32,420 nucleotides of DNA from CAJBLF01 sp964430205 (GCA_964430205.1 CAYSER010000009.1:1-32420); one strand, 5' to 3'. Shown: positions 11,122 to 20,834, counted from the first letter of the stretch. The notes: a model not told the origin generated them from the sequence alone. Numbers and translations are program-made.

Positions 11122-12024
11122 ATGAAAAAAAAGATTTGATTGTTCATCTGACGTTTCCAACCGTTCCATTTCTGACATCTGGACGCATTGAATCAGGCTA
11201 GGAAAAGATGAATCACCGATTTCATCATAGGCATCTGATCATCCAACAAGGAGCATACCGCAGAAAACCCTTTCACGTATGAAGAGAGGAAGACGATGAT
11301 AACGAAAATATTGAAGGCATTGAACATATCATTCACTGTCTATGCACTCCCCGATTTCGACAGCGACGAGGATCGGAAGAACTATATCATCAAGAATCTA
11401 CCGGATTTCGATACCGTCATCAGCGGAAATCCACGGACTAGCGGAATTTTCAAGAAAACGAGATATTGAGTCCTTCCGCTGAAAATCACTAAAGAAATCA
11501 AATCTACGACCATCAGGCATCTGCTCCATATCTGAGACCAATCATGATTGAAAACCATGATACCTGCACAAATCCTGGCATATCTCAAGCAGATCCATGC
11601 AAGCATAAGATTGACCGAATACTATCAAAGCGAGCATATCTGACCTGCGGTAGCTATAGATGGTATAGTATTCACGAAAGACGGAAAGATAGTGATCATC
11701 AAAAGGAAATACGAGCCTATTGGATATGCATTGCCCGGAGGATTCGTTGAATACGGAGAGAGTACGGAACAAGCGCTCATCAGGGAGATGAAAGAAGAGA
11801 TAGGCATTACGGTCAAGATAAGGAAGTTAGCGTGAGTCATGAGTGATCCCAAAAGGGATCCGCGTAGCCACATCATCTCCATTGTATATATAGCCGATAT
11901 AGTGAGCGGAAAACTCAAAGCAGGAGATGATGCGAAATCTATAAGGATAATAGGATTGGATGAAGCAAAAAAATTGAACATGGTAGCGGGACATGATGAA
12001 TTTTTAAGAAATATCATAATCTAA
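11122..12024 (+). CDS. bifunctional NMN adenylyltransferase / Nudix hydrolase (NadM-Nudix)
   Basis: 300 residues. The N-terminal half is a NadM-type nucleotidyltransferase: GLFIGRFQPFHFGHLDAL (both Gly around IGRF are TGA), FIIGIGSS, the NPFTYEER helix, SGNPRTSGIFK, and the second signature STTIR at 128-132. The C-terminal half is a Nudix domain with a canonical box starting at G206 (GGFVEYGE, then ALIREMKEEIGI). NadM makes NAD from NMN and ATP; the fused Nudix domain in such enzymes cleaves ADP-ribose. The known fusion is about 340 residues, so this one is compact. ATG 11122 places the nucleotide-binding strand at the very N-terminus, as expected. A strong terminator follows at 12050. Confidence 0.92.
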
Positions 12025-12049
12025 CATTTCAGTAAGGATTACTATCTAA

Positions 12050-12072
12050 AAGGGCCTCATGGCTCTTTTTTT
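12050..12072 (+). terminator. Rho-independent terminator after nadM-nudix
   Basis: Stem AAGGGCC (12050-12056) with GGCTCTT (12061-12067), one G-U pair, loop TCAT, followed by seven T (12066-12072). It ends the plus-strand transcript of the NadM-Nudix gene and separates it from the metK leader region. Confidence 0.85.
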
Positions 12073-12223
12073 AAAACGCGATATAGAGAGGTATAGACTA
12101 GCATATCAGACGGTTCTTGGAATATTCAGTTGTGTTCTTAAAAAAAGGACATAAAATCATTGCGTAACATTATCACGGATCATCTATCAATGCTCTCTAT
12201 TCGTTACCCTACTGATAGAGAAC

Positions 12224-12524
12224 ATGGGAAGATGGTCATTCCTACAGATGTGTTGTTGTCCCTTAAATAAGGCAATAATTATCCAAGAGACTTCTAACGG
12301 CATAATCCGTATGTTCTATCGTTTTCATAGCTGAACTAGCCGAGCATGATAGCTACAACATACACCTGTATGCTCTTAGGAACCCCAGTGCTAGTTGAAA
12401 TGTCAATTGGATGGACGATTCATATCTCCTTCGATATGGATGGTTGTCACCTGCATATGGCATCTTCCCTTCATATGATACTCCTCTTTCGATACCATGC
12501 GTTCGTGATATGCTGATGCATGCT
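12224..12524 (+). other. metK-upstream structured unit 1
   Basis: First of two related units in the gene-free stretch 12025-12886. It begins with a 17-nt sequence (ATGGGAAGATGGTCATT) that recurs exactly 301 bp later. Pairings visible: GGGAAGATG (12226-12234) with CATCTTCCC (12461-12469), closing most of the unit; AACTAGC (12334-12340) with GCTAGTT (12390-12396); and inside it GAGCAT (12342-12347) with ATGCTC (12370-12375). No open frame in code 25 looks coding. Strand is assumed from metK. The 150 nt before this unit (12073-12223) show nothing I can name. Confidence 0.55.
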
Positions 12525-12826
12525 ATGGGAAGATGGTCATTGTATAACCACGTCGCTGATCTCAATAATCAGTGATTACCCTTGGGGATGCTAATGCATA
12601 AGTGTATGTGTTTAAACGTTGGTAGGATACTACTAGCCACGTCATACCGATTACAACACGCCAGCATATGCCTCTTAGCGCCATACTGCTAGTCAAAATG
12701 TTCCATGGGTGAGATGCTTTACTTTATGGTGTACGAAGCGATTCGTACGGATAAATTAATGTCTGTGGGTTAGCGATGTCCACTTCCCTTACCACTAATC
12801 AAATGAGTATTGTTCCAGTATTTCGC
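12525..12826 (+). other. metK-upstream structured unit 2
   Basis: Imperfect copy of unit 1. It opens with the same 17-nt sequence and keeps the core: ACTAGC (12632-12637) with GCTAGT (12688-12693), offset 297-298 bp from the same helix in unit 1, and around it shared words such as ACTAGCC, TACAACA, TATGCCTCTTAG (TATGCTCTTAG in unit 1) and CTAGT(T/C)(G/A)AAATGT. The closing helix is shorter, GGGAAG (12527-12532) with CTTCCC (12783-12788). Primary sequence has diverged strongly elsewhere while these pairings remain, which suggests RNA structure is the conserved property. The right boundary is approximate. Confidence 0.5.
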
Positions 12827-12868
12827 CCATGAGAGGAAAGAGATGGATGCAATACAATTATCATTAGT
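12794..12868 (+). promoter_or_regulatory. nested hairpin just upstream of metK
   Basis: ACTAAT (12794-12799) pairs with ATTAGT (12863-12868), and inside it GTATTG (12807-12812) pairs with CAATAC (12850-12855). The 3' arm ends 18 nt before the metK start codon and is followed by TTTTAAAT. It could link the upstream RNA units to metK expression; there is no clear poly-T terminator, so any control would more likely be at translation. Confidence 0.35.
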
Positions 12869-12886
12869 TTTAAATAGCAACAAGAT

Positions 12887-14017
12887 ATGAGACATCTCAT
12901 AACCTGCGAATCAGCATTGGAGGGACATCCGGATAAACTCTGCGACCAATTAGCAGATATGATTTTGGATGCATGCCTTACCCAGGATCCTCGAAGCAGA
13001 GTCGCCTGTGAGATGCTGGTGACCGATAAGAGACTTATCATAGCAGGAGAGATCACTACGAAAGCTAAGATACATATTAATAGGATCATCAGAGAAAAGA
13101 TCATAGCGATCGGATATGATGATAGCAAGAAATCATTCAACGGCAAGACCTGCAAGATAACGAATCTTATCCACCAACAATCGCCTGATATCGCCAAAGG
13201 AGTAGATATCGGTGGAGCAGGAGATCAAGGGATCATGTACGGATATGCGACAGCAGAAACAGATGAATTTCTTCCGTTGACTCATGTCCTTGCCAATAGG
13301 TTGGCCAAAAAAATGGTGGAATTGAGACACAAGGGAGCGATATCGATGCTCTATCCTGATGGTAAGACGCAAGTTACGATAGAATATAAGGATAAAAAAG
13401 CGCAAAGGGCTGAAGCGATAGTAATCGCAGCACAACATGAAAAGGGAATCGATCAAAAAGGATTGCGTGATATGCTGATAAGCAAAGCCATCAGACCGGT
13501 ACTAGGGAAACGGATGGACACCCATACGAAAATTTTCGTAAATCCGACAGGAATTTTCAATAGATGAGGACCGAAAGCGGACACGTGATTGACAGGAAGA
13601 AAGAACATCATGGATACCTACGGAGGAAGGGCAAAACATGGAGGATGATCGTATTCGGGCAAAGACTGCACCAAAGTCGACAGGAGTGCCTCCTATATGG
13701 CAAGATATCTTGCAAAGAATATCGTAGCGAGCGATATAGCCAGGGAATGCGAAATACAGCTTGCCTATGTAATAGGCATCAAGGATCCCGTAGGAATAGA
13801 CATCGATTGCTTTTGAACGGAGAAAGTACCATTGCCGAGAATACTGGATTGCATCAAAACACACTTCGATCTTACGCCGAAAGGCATGATCAAGAAGCTT
13901 GATCTCAGGAAACCGATATTCGAACAGACATCATTATATGGGCATTTTGGCAATCCAAAATTACCATGGGAAGCATTGAAAGATACCAAGATATTCAAAG
14001 CATTATTGAAAACATAG
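12887..14017 (+). CDS. metK: S-adenosylmethionine synthetase
   Basis: 376 residues, close to the usual 384. Motifs: ESALEGHPDKLCDQLADMIL at the N-terminus (substrate His and Lys), DIGGAGDQGIMYGYA near residue 106, DGKTQVTIEY, the P-loop-like block GGRAKHGGGSYSGKD followed by TKVDRSASYMARY, and the C-terminal GHFGNPKLPWE. The enzyme makes SAM from methionine and ATP. It directly precedes the radical SAM gene (50 nt) and the rest of the AmmeMemoRadiSam set, so SAM supply and a SAM-using system are neighbours. Only three or so of its many glycines use TGA. Its long upstream region carries the tandem structured units. Confidence 0.97.
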
Positions 14018-14067
14018 CGATAATACATACATATGCATATGCTTTTTTTTATTCTCTCTGCACTGCT

Positions 14068-15087
14068 ATGGCGAAAAAAGCAACCCTCTACAAAAAATTA
14101 CCGGATAATAAGGTAATGTGCCTGACCTGCAATCATTACTGTCCCATCAATCCTGGAGAGACGGGGAAATGCGGTATCCGTAAAAATCAAGACGGTGAAC
14201 TCTATCTCTTAGTGTATGGGAAAGCATTATGAGTGAATATCGATCCTATCGAGAAGAAACCGCTCTATCATTTCTTCCCATGAAGCAAGATATTCTCGTT
14301 CTGAACGGCGGGATGCAACTTTACCTGCCAATTCTGTCAAAATCGGCAGATGTCACAGGCAAAGGCATTCCCAGAAATCATCAATGAAGGAGAATCACGG
14401 TCACCGAGGAAGATTGTCGAATACTGCATCAATAACACTATTCCAAGCATAGCATATACCTATAACGAACCGACAGTTTTCTTCGAGTATGCCTACGATA
14501 CGATGAAGTTAGCAAAAAAGCATGGCATAAGGAATGTACGGGTTACTAACGGGTTCATGTCAAAGGAATGTCTCCAGAAAATCGAAAAATTGGTCGATGC
14601 AGTAAATATCGACATCAAAGGATATACGGAAGCCTTCTATAAAGATATCTGCGGAGGAAGATTGCAACCGGTGTTGGACAACGTGAAACGATGCCGAGAA
14701 CATGATATTCGGACGGAAGTCACGACATTAGTGATCCCTTGATACAATGACAAAGATGAATATCTGGAGGGAATCGCGAAATTCATACACAACATCTCAC
14801 CAGACATGCCTCGACACCTTTCGGCCTTTTATCCAGCATACAAGATGATGGACGTACCGCCGACACCGATAACGGCATTACAGAAAGGATATGACATAGG
14901 GAAGAAAATAGGGCTCAATTACATATACATGGGGAACATCCGGAACAATGGACATGAAGATACTATCTGTCCGAAATGCTGACTCCATATCATCTCGAGA
15001 GCAGGATTCTCCACTAGCATAGATCCTGATTTCAAGGATGGGATCTGCCCGAAATGCAAGACAAAGATACCAGGGAGACGAAAATAG
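14068..15087 (+). CDS. amrS: AmmeMemoRadiSam system radical SAM enzyme
   Basis: 339 residues. The radical SAM cluster motif CNFTCQFC gives Cys83, Cys87 and Cys90. Other family features: an N-terminal Cys set (CLTCNHYCPINPGETGKCGI), AYTYNEPTVFFEYAYDT, VNIDIKGYTEAFY and HLSAFYPAYKMMD. The C-terminus has two CPKC pairs (CPKCGLHII and CPKCKTKI), a zinc-ribbon-like tail typical of the AmrS group. These proteins, once annotated as pyruvate formate-lyase activating enzyme homologues, co-occur with MEMO and AMMECR1, both present downstream. The substrate of the system is not established. Overall fit to the family is strong. Confidence 0.93.
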
Positions 15088-15102
15088 ATTTTTCCCTTGA
15101 TT

Positions 15103-15118
15103 ATGAAATATATTTCAT
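15103..15118. promoter_or_regulatory. perfect 16-bp palindrome upstream of the DUF134 gene
   Basis: ATGAAATATATTTCAT is a perfect palindrome, lying 16 nt after the amrS stop and 45 nt before the DUF134 start. Its form suits a dimeric DNA-binding protein. The adjacent gene encodes a helix-turn-helix-like protein, so autoregulation is a reasonable guess. No T-run follows, so it is not a terminator. Confidence 0.35.
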
Positions 15119-15163
15119 TATGATGGAAACGAAATGGACTTTATATGGTACATTACATTTCGA

Positions 15164-15439
15164 ATGAGGAATAAAAAAGAAAGGACGATAACCTGTAATC
15201 CGGTCTGTCATATGTTCGGACCTGTAGGAAGCTGATGAAAAGACGCGGAATATATCGAATTGATGTTGGATGAATATGAAGCGATCAGATTGTCGGATTA
15301 TGAAAAGCTCACAATGATCCAAGCAGCGGAAAAGATGAATATCTCCGCACCGACATTCTGTAGGATATTGCAGAGTGCGCACAAAAAAGTAGCAGATGCA
15401 TTGATAGAAAATAGACAGATCAAGATCTGCAGCTGTTAG
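15164..15439 (+). CDS. DUF134 family protein (HTH, putative DNA-binding)
   Basis: 91 residues. It follows the DUF134 layout: a basic N-terminus with Cys (RTITCNPVCHMFGPVG), the block MLDEYEAIRLSDYEKLTM, then a helix-turn-helix segment resembling sigma-70 region 4 (IQAAEKMNISAPTFCRILQS) followed by AHKKVADALIENRQIKI, and a Cys-rich end (CSC). DUF134 proteins are presumed DNA-binding regulators, sometimes with metal-binding cysteines. The position between amrS and the next genes of the cluster suggests local control. A GG pair at about residues 24-25 is encoded by TGA TGA. Confidence 0.85.
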
Positions 15440-15533
15440 CGTTTTACCGATATATCAGAGGAAGGATCTGATCATATTCTTTCTTCAAGGCAAGAAAAAA
15501 TGAAACAAAACACATCCACAACATACCTAAGCC

Positions 15534-16991
15534 ATGGAATTTACTTCGTATGAGAACAAGATGTACCTAGACAGAAACGGGATAGCATTTAGACAAGAAG
15601 AGAAACATCGGTTAGATGAGCACAAAACCACAGTATATCGTCCAGGGAATAGGATATACCCCCATGAACAATGACGGAAGATAGGAGAAGTGGTAAAGAC
15701 AAGGATCATACAGGTGCCGGGAAACAGGAAAGAATGAATATATCCGATATTTGCACCAGAAGCAGGATTAGTGAAAATCACGGACTTGCACCTCATCAAA
15801 GAATCGGATCTAAGGAATAATAAAGCGATACTCGATCATATAAAATCGATATACCCCCATATCAATGATTTTAGCTTATTGACCAAAGTAGAAATGGAAA
15901 AAATCGACAATTCACACCTCAAAGACAATACTATCGATATCAAGCAATTATTCGAAGAAGGAACGATATCAATCGCAAAATTACCTGAAGACAATAGAGA
16001 CATCGAAGAACTCTTCAAAGCGCAGAATTTCTCATTGGCATTCATAAATCATGACTATGCAGGCATAACTCCTAAGATGCGAAATTTTATTGCGCAAAAA
16101 TACGGATTGGATATCAAGACGAGCATGGTGGTAAGCAAAGCGGAAAATCTAGCGAAAATACTTGAAGTGCTGAGAGCGAACGATAGGTATATTTGATGAT
16201 GACTAGGGGTTTGATTCAAGGATTCATGATGGGATCTGTTACATGGGAAAGAGACAAAGAAAGAAAAATATTTTGTGGATCCTGTCGCTGACGCTATGCA
16301 ATCGACAAATTTCGTTGCACACTTCGGAGATGAAATCCATGGATATAATTCAGACGCTGCAGGATATTGCGAAAGTCTGAGCGACAAATTCAAAGAGATA
16401 GGAGAGGATCTTGCTGGTAAGACCATAATCATGCTAGGAGCGGGAGGGACAGCAAGAGGTATAGCTTTGGAACTGGTCCAAAGAGGGATAAAAAAGCTGA
16501 TCATCATCAATAGGACAGTATCGAAAGCTGCGAATATAGCAGGGAATCTTAATACGATAAAGCCAGATATAGCGTTAGCTGCAGAAGAATCATATATATT
16601 CGATATACATGAGCCCATCGACGCCATCATAAATCTATCGACCAAATGAGCGGATGGAGAATTAGAGAAGTTTTCATGATTAGCACCTGCATCATGATCG
16701 ATTGAAGAGAATATAGATCAGACAAAGGAATTGCTGTCGAAATTTGCAGAAAAGAATCCGAGAATCATCATCAGCGATATAAACTTGACCAAGACATGAA
16801 CGACACCTCTGCTTGAACTAGCCAAAGAGATATGATTACCTAACCTAGATGGCAAGGGAATGGTAGTATACCAAGGAGTCGATGCGATACGGACAGTATT
16901 CTGAGATAAGATAATCAAGAAAGGATGAAGCAAAGAAGAAGTGAAACAGCTTCTGATAGATCTGATCCTCAAGAAAAAAAAGGACCTATAA
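15534..16991 (+). CDS. shikimate dehydrogenase-like protein with N-terminal extension
   Basis: 485 residues, far longer than AroE (about 270-290). From roughly residue 95 the shikimate dehydrogenase fold can be followed: GGGLGVGFKD with Lys229 where catalytic Lys is expected, DPVADAMQSTN, GYNSDAAGY with Asp274, the nucleotide motif LGAGGTARG at about 301-309, INRT (NADP-type NRT), and a C-terminal block ISDINLTKTGTTPLLELAKE followed by VVYQGVDA. The first 80-90 residues (from MYLDRNGIAFRQEE through RKIGEVVKTRII) match nothing I recognise. Classical AroE reduces 3-dehydroshikimate; whether this protein does so is doubtful given its setting inside an AMMECR1/MEMO/radical SAM group. The start is the first ATG in frame; an overlapping ATG at 15500 leads to a short dead frame. 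Confidence 0.8.
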
Positions 16992-17022
16992 AACAACACA
17001 AAAAACATTTAGTTGTATACCC

Positions 17023-17892
17023 ATGCAACAGATGATCAAGACACCCAACGTAGCCTGAGCGTTCTATCCTGCCGATAAAGCAGAGATTATATCAATGCTC
17101 GACAATTTTTTCGCTAACGTAAAGCTTGAGAATGAAACAAAAGGCCTAAAAGCTATAGTGGCTCCTCATGCCGGCTACGTCTATTCCGGGGAAGTAGCTG
17201 CATATTCATATACTGCATTACTAAACCATCTAAGGGCTAAGGTCTCCGATCTAAGTACTATGACATTTGTCATTCTCGCACCGAGTCATTATGAATATTT
17301 TGAAGGGGTATCCGTCTGATTATTCGACAGATTCGAAACCCCATTAGGGATGATAGATACCGATAGAGAATTGGGAAAGGGACTTATCAACCAATATCCT
17401 GATTTTTTCTCCTTCATACCAGCCGCTTTCGATCAAGAACATTCTTATGAAGTCCAACTCCCCTTCCTGCAATACATTGCATCAAAGATGCAGGGGAAAG
17501 TGATCATGGGGAAACAAAAAGAAAGACCTTCCGCCTTCCAAATATTGCCCTTAATATTTTGACAGGTGAATCCAATACAGGTTGGAGATATCCTCTATGA
17601 GCTCTCAAAAAAGAGAAATATTTTCTTTATCGTCAGTTCTGATCTGAGTCATTTCATGGAATACAGCAATGCTGTCAAAACGGATGAAGAGACATTGCAG
17701 GATTTCATCGATAAGGACATCACTAGGATAGCCGATGAAGCTGATGCGTGTTGAATACACCCATGGTTGGCATTGACCGAAATAGCTATCAAGGCGTGAC
17801 GGAAACCCAAACTATTGAAATATCTCAATAGCTGAGATACCGCAGGAGACAAATCAAGAGTAGTAGGATATTGATCCGTCATGTATCACTAA
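17023..17892 (+). CDS. amrB: MEMO1 family protein (AmmeMemoRadiSam system AmrB)
   Basis: 289 residues, a usual length. Family motifs: PNVAGAFYPADKAEIISMLD at the N-terminus, PHAGYVYSGEVAA with His49, APSHYEYFEG, DQEHSYEVQLPFLQ and SSDLSHFMEY. The conserved histidines match the metal-binding set of the extradiol-dioxygenase-like MEMO fold. In bacteria these proteins are found with AMMECR1 and a radical SAM enzyme, as here (amrS upstream, amrA 85 nt downstream). The biochemical activity is unsettled. Starts 31 nt after the shikimate-dehydrogenase-like gene, consistent with one transcript. Confidence 0.93.
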
Positions 17893-17977
17893 ATTGTTTT
17901 TTAAAGTTTCGAAGATGTAGAGATTTTGAATAGTAACTGTCTAAACCTTCAACTTTTTAACTTTTTAACCGGTAATC

Positions 17978-18562
17978 ATGTCATCTGTTTTTCAGACTAC
18001 TTGCCTAAGATTAGCTAAATCGTCGATATTGGAAGAGTTTTGATTAGGCGATCCAAAAAAAATAAAGCTCGACGACGAGCAATTCGGGAAGAAAAGAGCG
18101 TGTTTCGTGACCATCAAGATGAATGACGAGCTCAGAGGATGCATAGGAACAATCATTCCACACACCAGACTCGCCAAGGATATTATAGCGAATGCTAAGA
18201 ATGCTGCATTCCAGGACCCAAGATTCGATCCGATAACCATGTATGAAATAGAGAATAATACCTTCAATATCGGGATCACTATCCTCTCCCCCACACATGA
18301 GAAAGCGTTCACCGATTCCACGGCATTAGTAAAATTCTTGGAGAAAGAACATTGCTGACTGATCATCAAATATGGATATAGGCAAGCGACATTTTTGCCC
18401 TCAGTATGGGAAGAACTCCCAGATCCAGAGGAATTTGTCATGCATCTGTTATACAAAGCAGGCATTGCCGAACAAGAATACAAGGAAAAGTTCTCAGACT
18501 TCGTTTTCGAGATATATTATGGAGAAGAATTCAAGGAAGATTGGGTAAAGATTATCTGCTAA
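17978..18562 (+). CDS. amrA: AMMECR1 domain protein (AmmeMemoRadiSam system AmrA)
   Basis: 194 residues. The hallmark LRGCIGT is at residues 52-58, followed by DIIANAKNAAFQDPRFDPIT, ILSPTHE and LIIKYGYRQATFLPSVWEEL, all matching AMMECR1. It is the third core member of the AmmeMemoRadiSam set in this cluster. AMMECR1 is a conserved alpha-beta domain of unknown function. The start codon is preceded by a TTAACCGGTAA palindrome (17965-17975), similar to the pair at 3909-3934. A terminator follows the stop by 17 nt. Confidence 0.95.
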
Positions 18563-18579
18563 CGATTAGTTATCAAAAG

Positions 18580-18614
18580 ATACTCATACCAGTATCGTAT
18601 ATGAGTATTTTTTT
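18580..18614 (+). terminator. Rho-independent terminator after amrA
   Basis: Perfect 9-bp stem ATACTCATA (18580-18588) with TATGAGTAT (18600-18608), loop of 11, then T-run to 18614. It closes the metK-amrA transcript and separates it from the RNA candidate that follows. Confidence 0.85.
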
Positions 18615-18654
18615 ATATGTCAACAATAATAAAATAAAATATAAATAATATAGA

Positions 18655-19039
18655 TGGGGAGTTGTTGCATATGCGAAATTCTGGGGTATACTTATACTAA
18701 CATAGTTACTTATCATATGGATCACTACACAGTACCTTGGTATAGGTAATTATGTTGGAGGTATTTCCTCCTTAAAAACTATCTAGATCTTATACCCAAT
18801 AAGATCAGATGGACCTAGAGAGAGTATCGGGGATCTTATAGAATCTACACCGATAGCCAGTTCGATTGATTATCATTGTAGGCTGTATGAAGCCTATCCC
18901 GATGCTCTCTCGTTAAAAAACATTAATTCCGTAGTCGACTCGCCACACACAAGCGAAACGAAGCCGCGGGGTTTAAAAAGGCGATAAAACGCGATAATAA
19001 AGGGGAAAACACTGATGGTATATCCATGGGTGTTTTTTT
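18655..19039 (+). ncRNA. orphan structured RNA candidate
   Basis: Fills most of a 585-nt gap between amrA and recJ, between two plus-strand terminators, so it is probably a separate transcript on this strand. Perfect or near-perfect helices: AACATAGTTAC (18699-18709) with GTAATTATGTT (18746-18756), 11 pairs with one G-U; GGAGG/CCTCC (18757-18771); GATCTTAT (18786-18793) with ATAAGATC (18799-18806); a 14-pair helix between 18818-18831 and 18898-18911 enclosing TAGGCT/AGCCTA (18879-18896). An AT-rich promoter-like stretch (TATAAATAATATAG) precedes it. It lacks the tRNA-like ends and T-loop of tmRNA and the GGAAGCAGC loop of SRP RNA, and I cannot assign it to a known class. Ends are approximate; no ORF here looks coding. 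Confidence 0.6.
19008..19039 (+). terminator. terminator of the orphan RNA
   Basis: AACAC (19008-19012) pairs with GTGTT (19030-19034) and ATGG (19015-19018) with CCAT (19024-19027), loop TATAT, followed by seven T (19033-19039). It faces the plus strand and lies about 110 nt before the recJ start. Confidence 0.8.
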
Positions 19040-19147
19040 ACATTGTAATTATACCTAAGAAATCTACAATCGCTCGCGAACCACCAATGCAACAAATACA
19101 CATGGTGGCATTTAAGTATGTTTCAAACCTCTCACACATATCCGAAT

Positions 19148-20812
19148 ATGAATTATCACGTAGTACACGAAAATCCAGACGAAGATCTACTGACAAGACT
19201 ATTCAAAGTAAGATGAATCGATGATGATATCGACTCTTTTTTGGATCCGAAATTGAACGATTACCGATTGGACCCATTTTTGCTCAATGACATGGATAAA
19301 GCGGTAGAGAGAATCATACAAGCGATAAAGGACAAAGACAAAATCATGATATTCTGAGACTATGACGTAGACGGAGTGACTTCTAGTTATATACTCTACG
19401 AATTCATAACGAAATACCTGAAATACAAAAACGTCAGTATACAATATCCCGACAGGATCAAAGACGGATATGGACTCAAGAATAAACATATCGATGAAAT
19501 CGCTCAGAAATGAGTGAAAGTGATCATCACCGTAGACAATGGCATTGCAGCTATCAAGGAAGCAGAATATGCCAAAGGGAAAGGAATAGATCTTATCATA
19601 ACCGATCATCATCAAGATCTGGAGACAATACCCGAAGCGATAGCTGTTGTCAATCCACAGATATCACCAGAATATCCTTTTAAGGGATTAGCAGGAGTGT
19701 GAGTGACCTTCAAGCTCATCTGTGCGATATTAGCCAAATCGACCTTTGACCAGAAACAAAAGAATCATATCTTCAATTATTTCCTGCCAATAGTAGCTAT
19801 ATGAACAGTGGCTGATGTGGTTCCGCTCATCCACGAAAACAGAGTGATCGTGAAAAAATGATTGCAATGACTCAATTCACGCAAAAATGTACCGGAATCG
19901 CTCAAGTGATTCGTAGATTATCTAAATATCAAAGGAACGATAGATACCTACCACATCGGATACATCATCTGACCCAGAATAAACGCGGGATGAAGGATGA
20001 AGTCACCGTACGAAAGCCTTTATTCACTCCTCTATTCAGGAGAGAAGCAATTGGAATACCTGGAAAATCTAGAGCTTATAAACACAGAAAGGAGACAGAT
20101 CCAAGAATCGATGTTCAAGGAAGCAGAAACCATGTTGGATCTGGAAAAGAAAATCCTCATTGCAGCCCATGAGGAGTTCCATGAAGGCATAGTCGGCATA
20201 GTTTCATGAAGGATCACGGAAAAATACAACAAGCCATCGATGATCATGAAAATCGATAGAGAGAAAGGAATAGGTGTCGCCTCACTCAGAGGACCAGAAT
20301 ATTTCAGTATTATCGATATGGTGAAAGCGGCTTGAGATATCCTAGAAAGATTCGGAGGACATAGATGAGCATGAGGACTGACAGTGAAACTAGCGAATTT
20401 GGATACGTTGATACAAAGATTCAATCAGTACTGCGACGCACATATCACTGATGAAGATCTCGTGAAGTCACTGAAAGTAGATACCAAGATCTATGCACAT
20501 GAACGGGAGAATGACACACTCGCCAAACTCGATAGACTAGCCCCATTCGGAGAGGGCAACGAAGAACCTATATTCCTAGTCGAGAACATAGACATCAAGA
20601 AAGTGGAAAAAGTAGGGAATAACGGGAAATCCCATCTCAAGATCCATGGAAGACTTGGAAATAAGAATATCACAAGCCTGTTTCGATGAAAATGATCTGA
20701 GGTGGATGCTATCATACAACAGCATGCAGAAAAACAGATAGCGATCATCGGGAAGATAAAGAAAGATACATTCAATGGATGATTCTATATAGAAGGAACA
20801 GATATCCAATAA
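19148..20812 (+). CDS. recJ: single-stranded-DNA-specific exonuclease RecJ
   Basis: 554 residues. DHH-family motifs: FGDYDVDGVTSSY, TVDNGI, TDHHQ with D153-H155, NPQ, VAIGTVADVVPL, GPRINAGGR, and the DHHA1-type GGHRGAGG later. The OB-like C-terminal part is recognisable (LAPFGEGNEEPIFLVENIDI, SHLKIHG). RecJ degrades single-stranded DNA 5' to 3' in recombination and base-excision repair. ATG 19148 gives MNYHVVHENPDEDLLTRLF, which aligns with the normal start; ATG 19118 in the same frame adds ten residues. It starts a plus-strand run with a small membrane protein and DUF1015 gene. Confidence 0.96.
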
Positions 20813-20834
20813 TAAGCATTTCAGATTGAAATCG

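Noticed and set aside
10998..11201. 67-codon ORF upstream of and overlapping nadM-nudix in another frame
   Set aside because: It overlaps the conserved nucleotidyltransferase N-terminus by 80 nt, shows no family features and has no better start context; the short 11000-11121 leader part cannot be excluded as a tiny gene.
12241..12300. SAM-I riboswitch-like string TTATCCAAGAGAC upstream of metK
   Set aside because: Only the first few bases resemble the S-box; the GGAGGGA, GAAACC/GGCAACC and kink-turn elements that should follow are missing.
12353..12565. 70-residue minus-strand ORF in the metK leader
   Set aside because: Lies across both structured units, has no recognisable motif and a composition unlike the neighbouring proteins.
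18655..19039. tmRNA identity for the orphan RNA (size and terminator would fit)
   Set aside because: No tRNA-like 5' GGGGxTG...TTCGAC, no 3' T-arm with TTCGA in proper stem, and no tag frame ending in an ALAA-like sequence.
19015..19224. 69-residue plus-strand ORF upstream of recJ
   Set aside because: Starts inside the terminator stem and runs over the recJ start in another frame.
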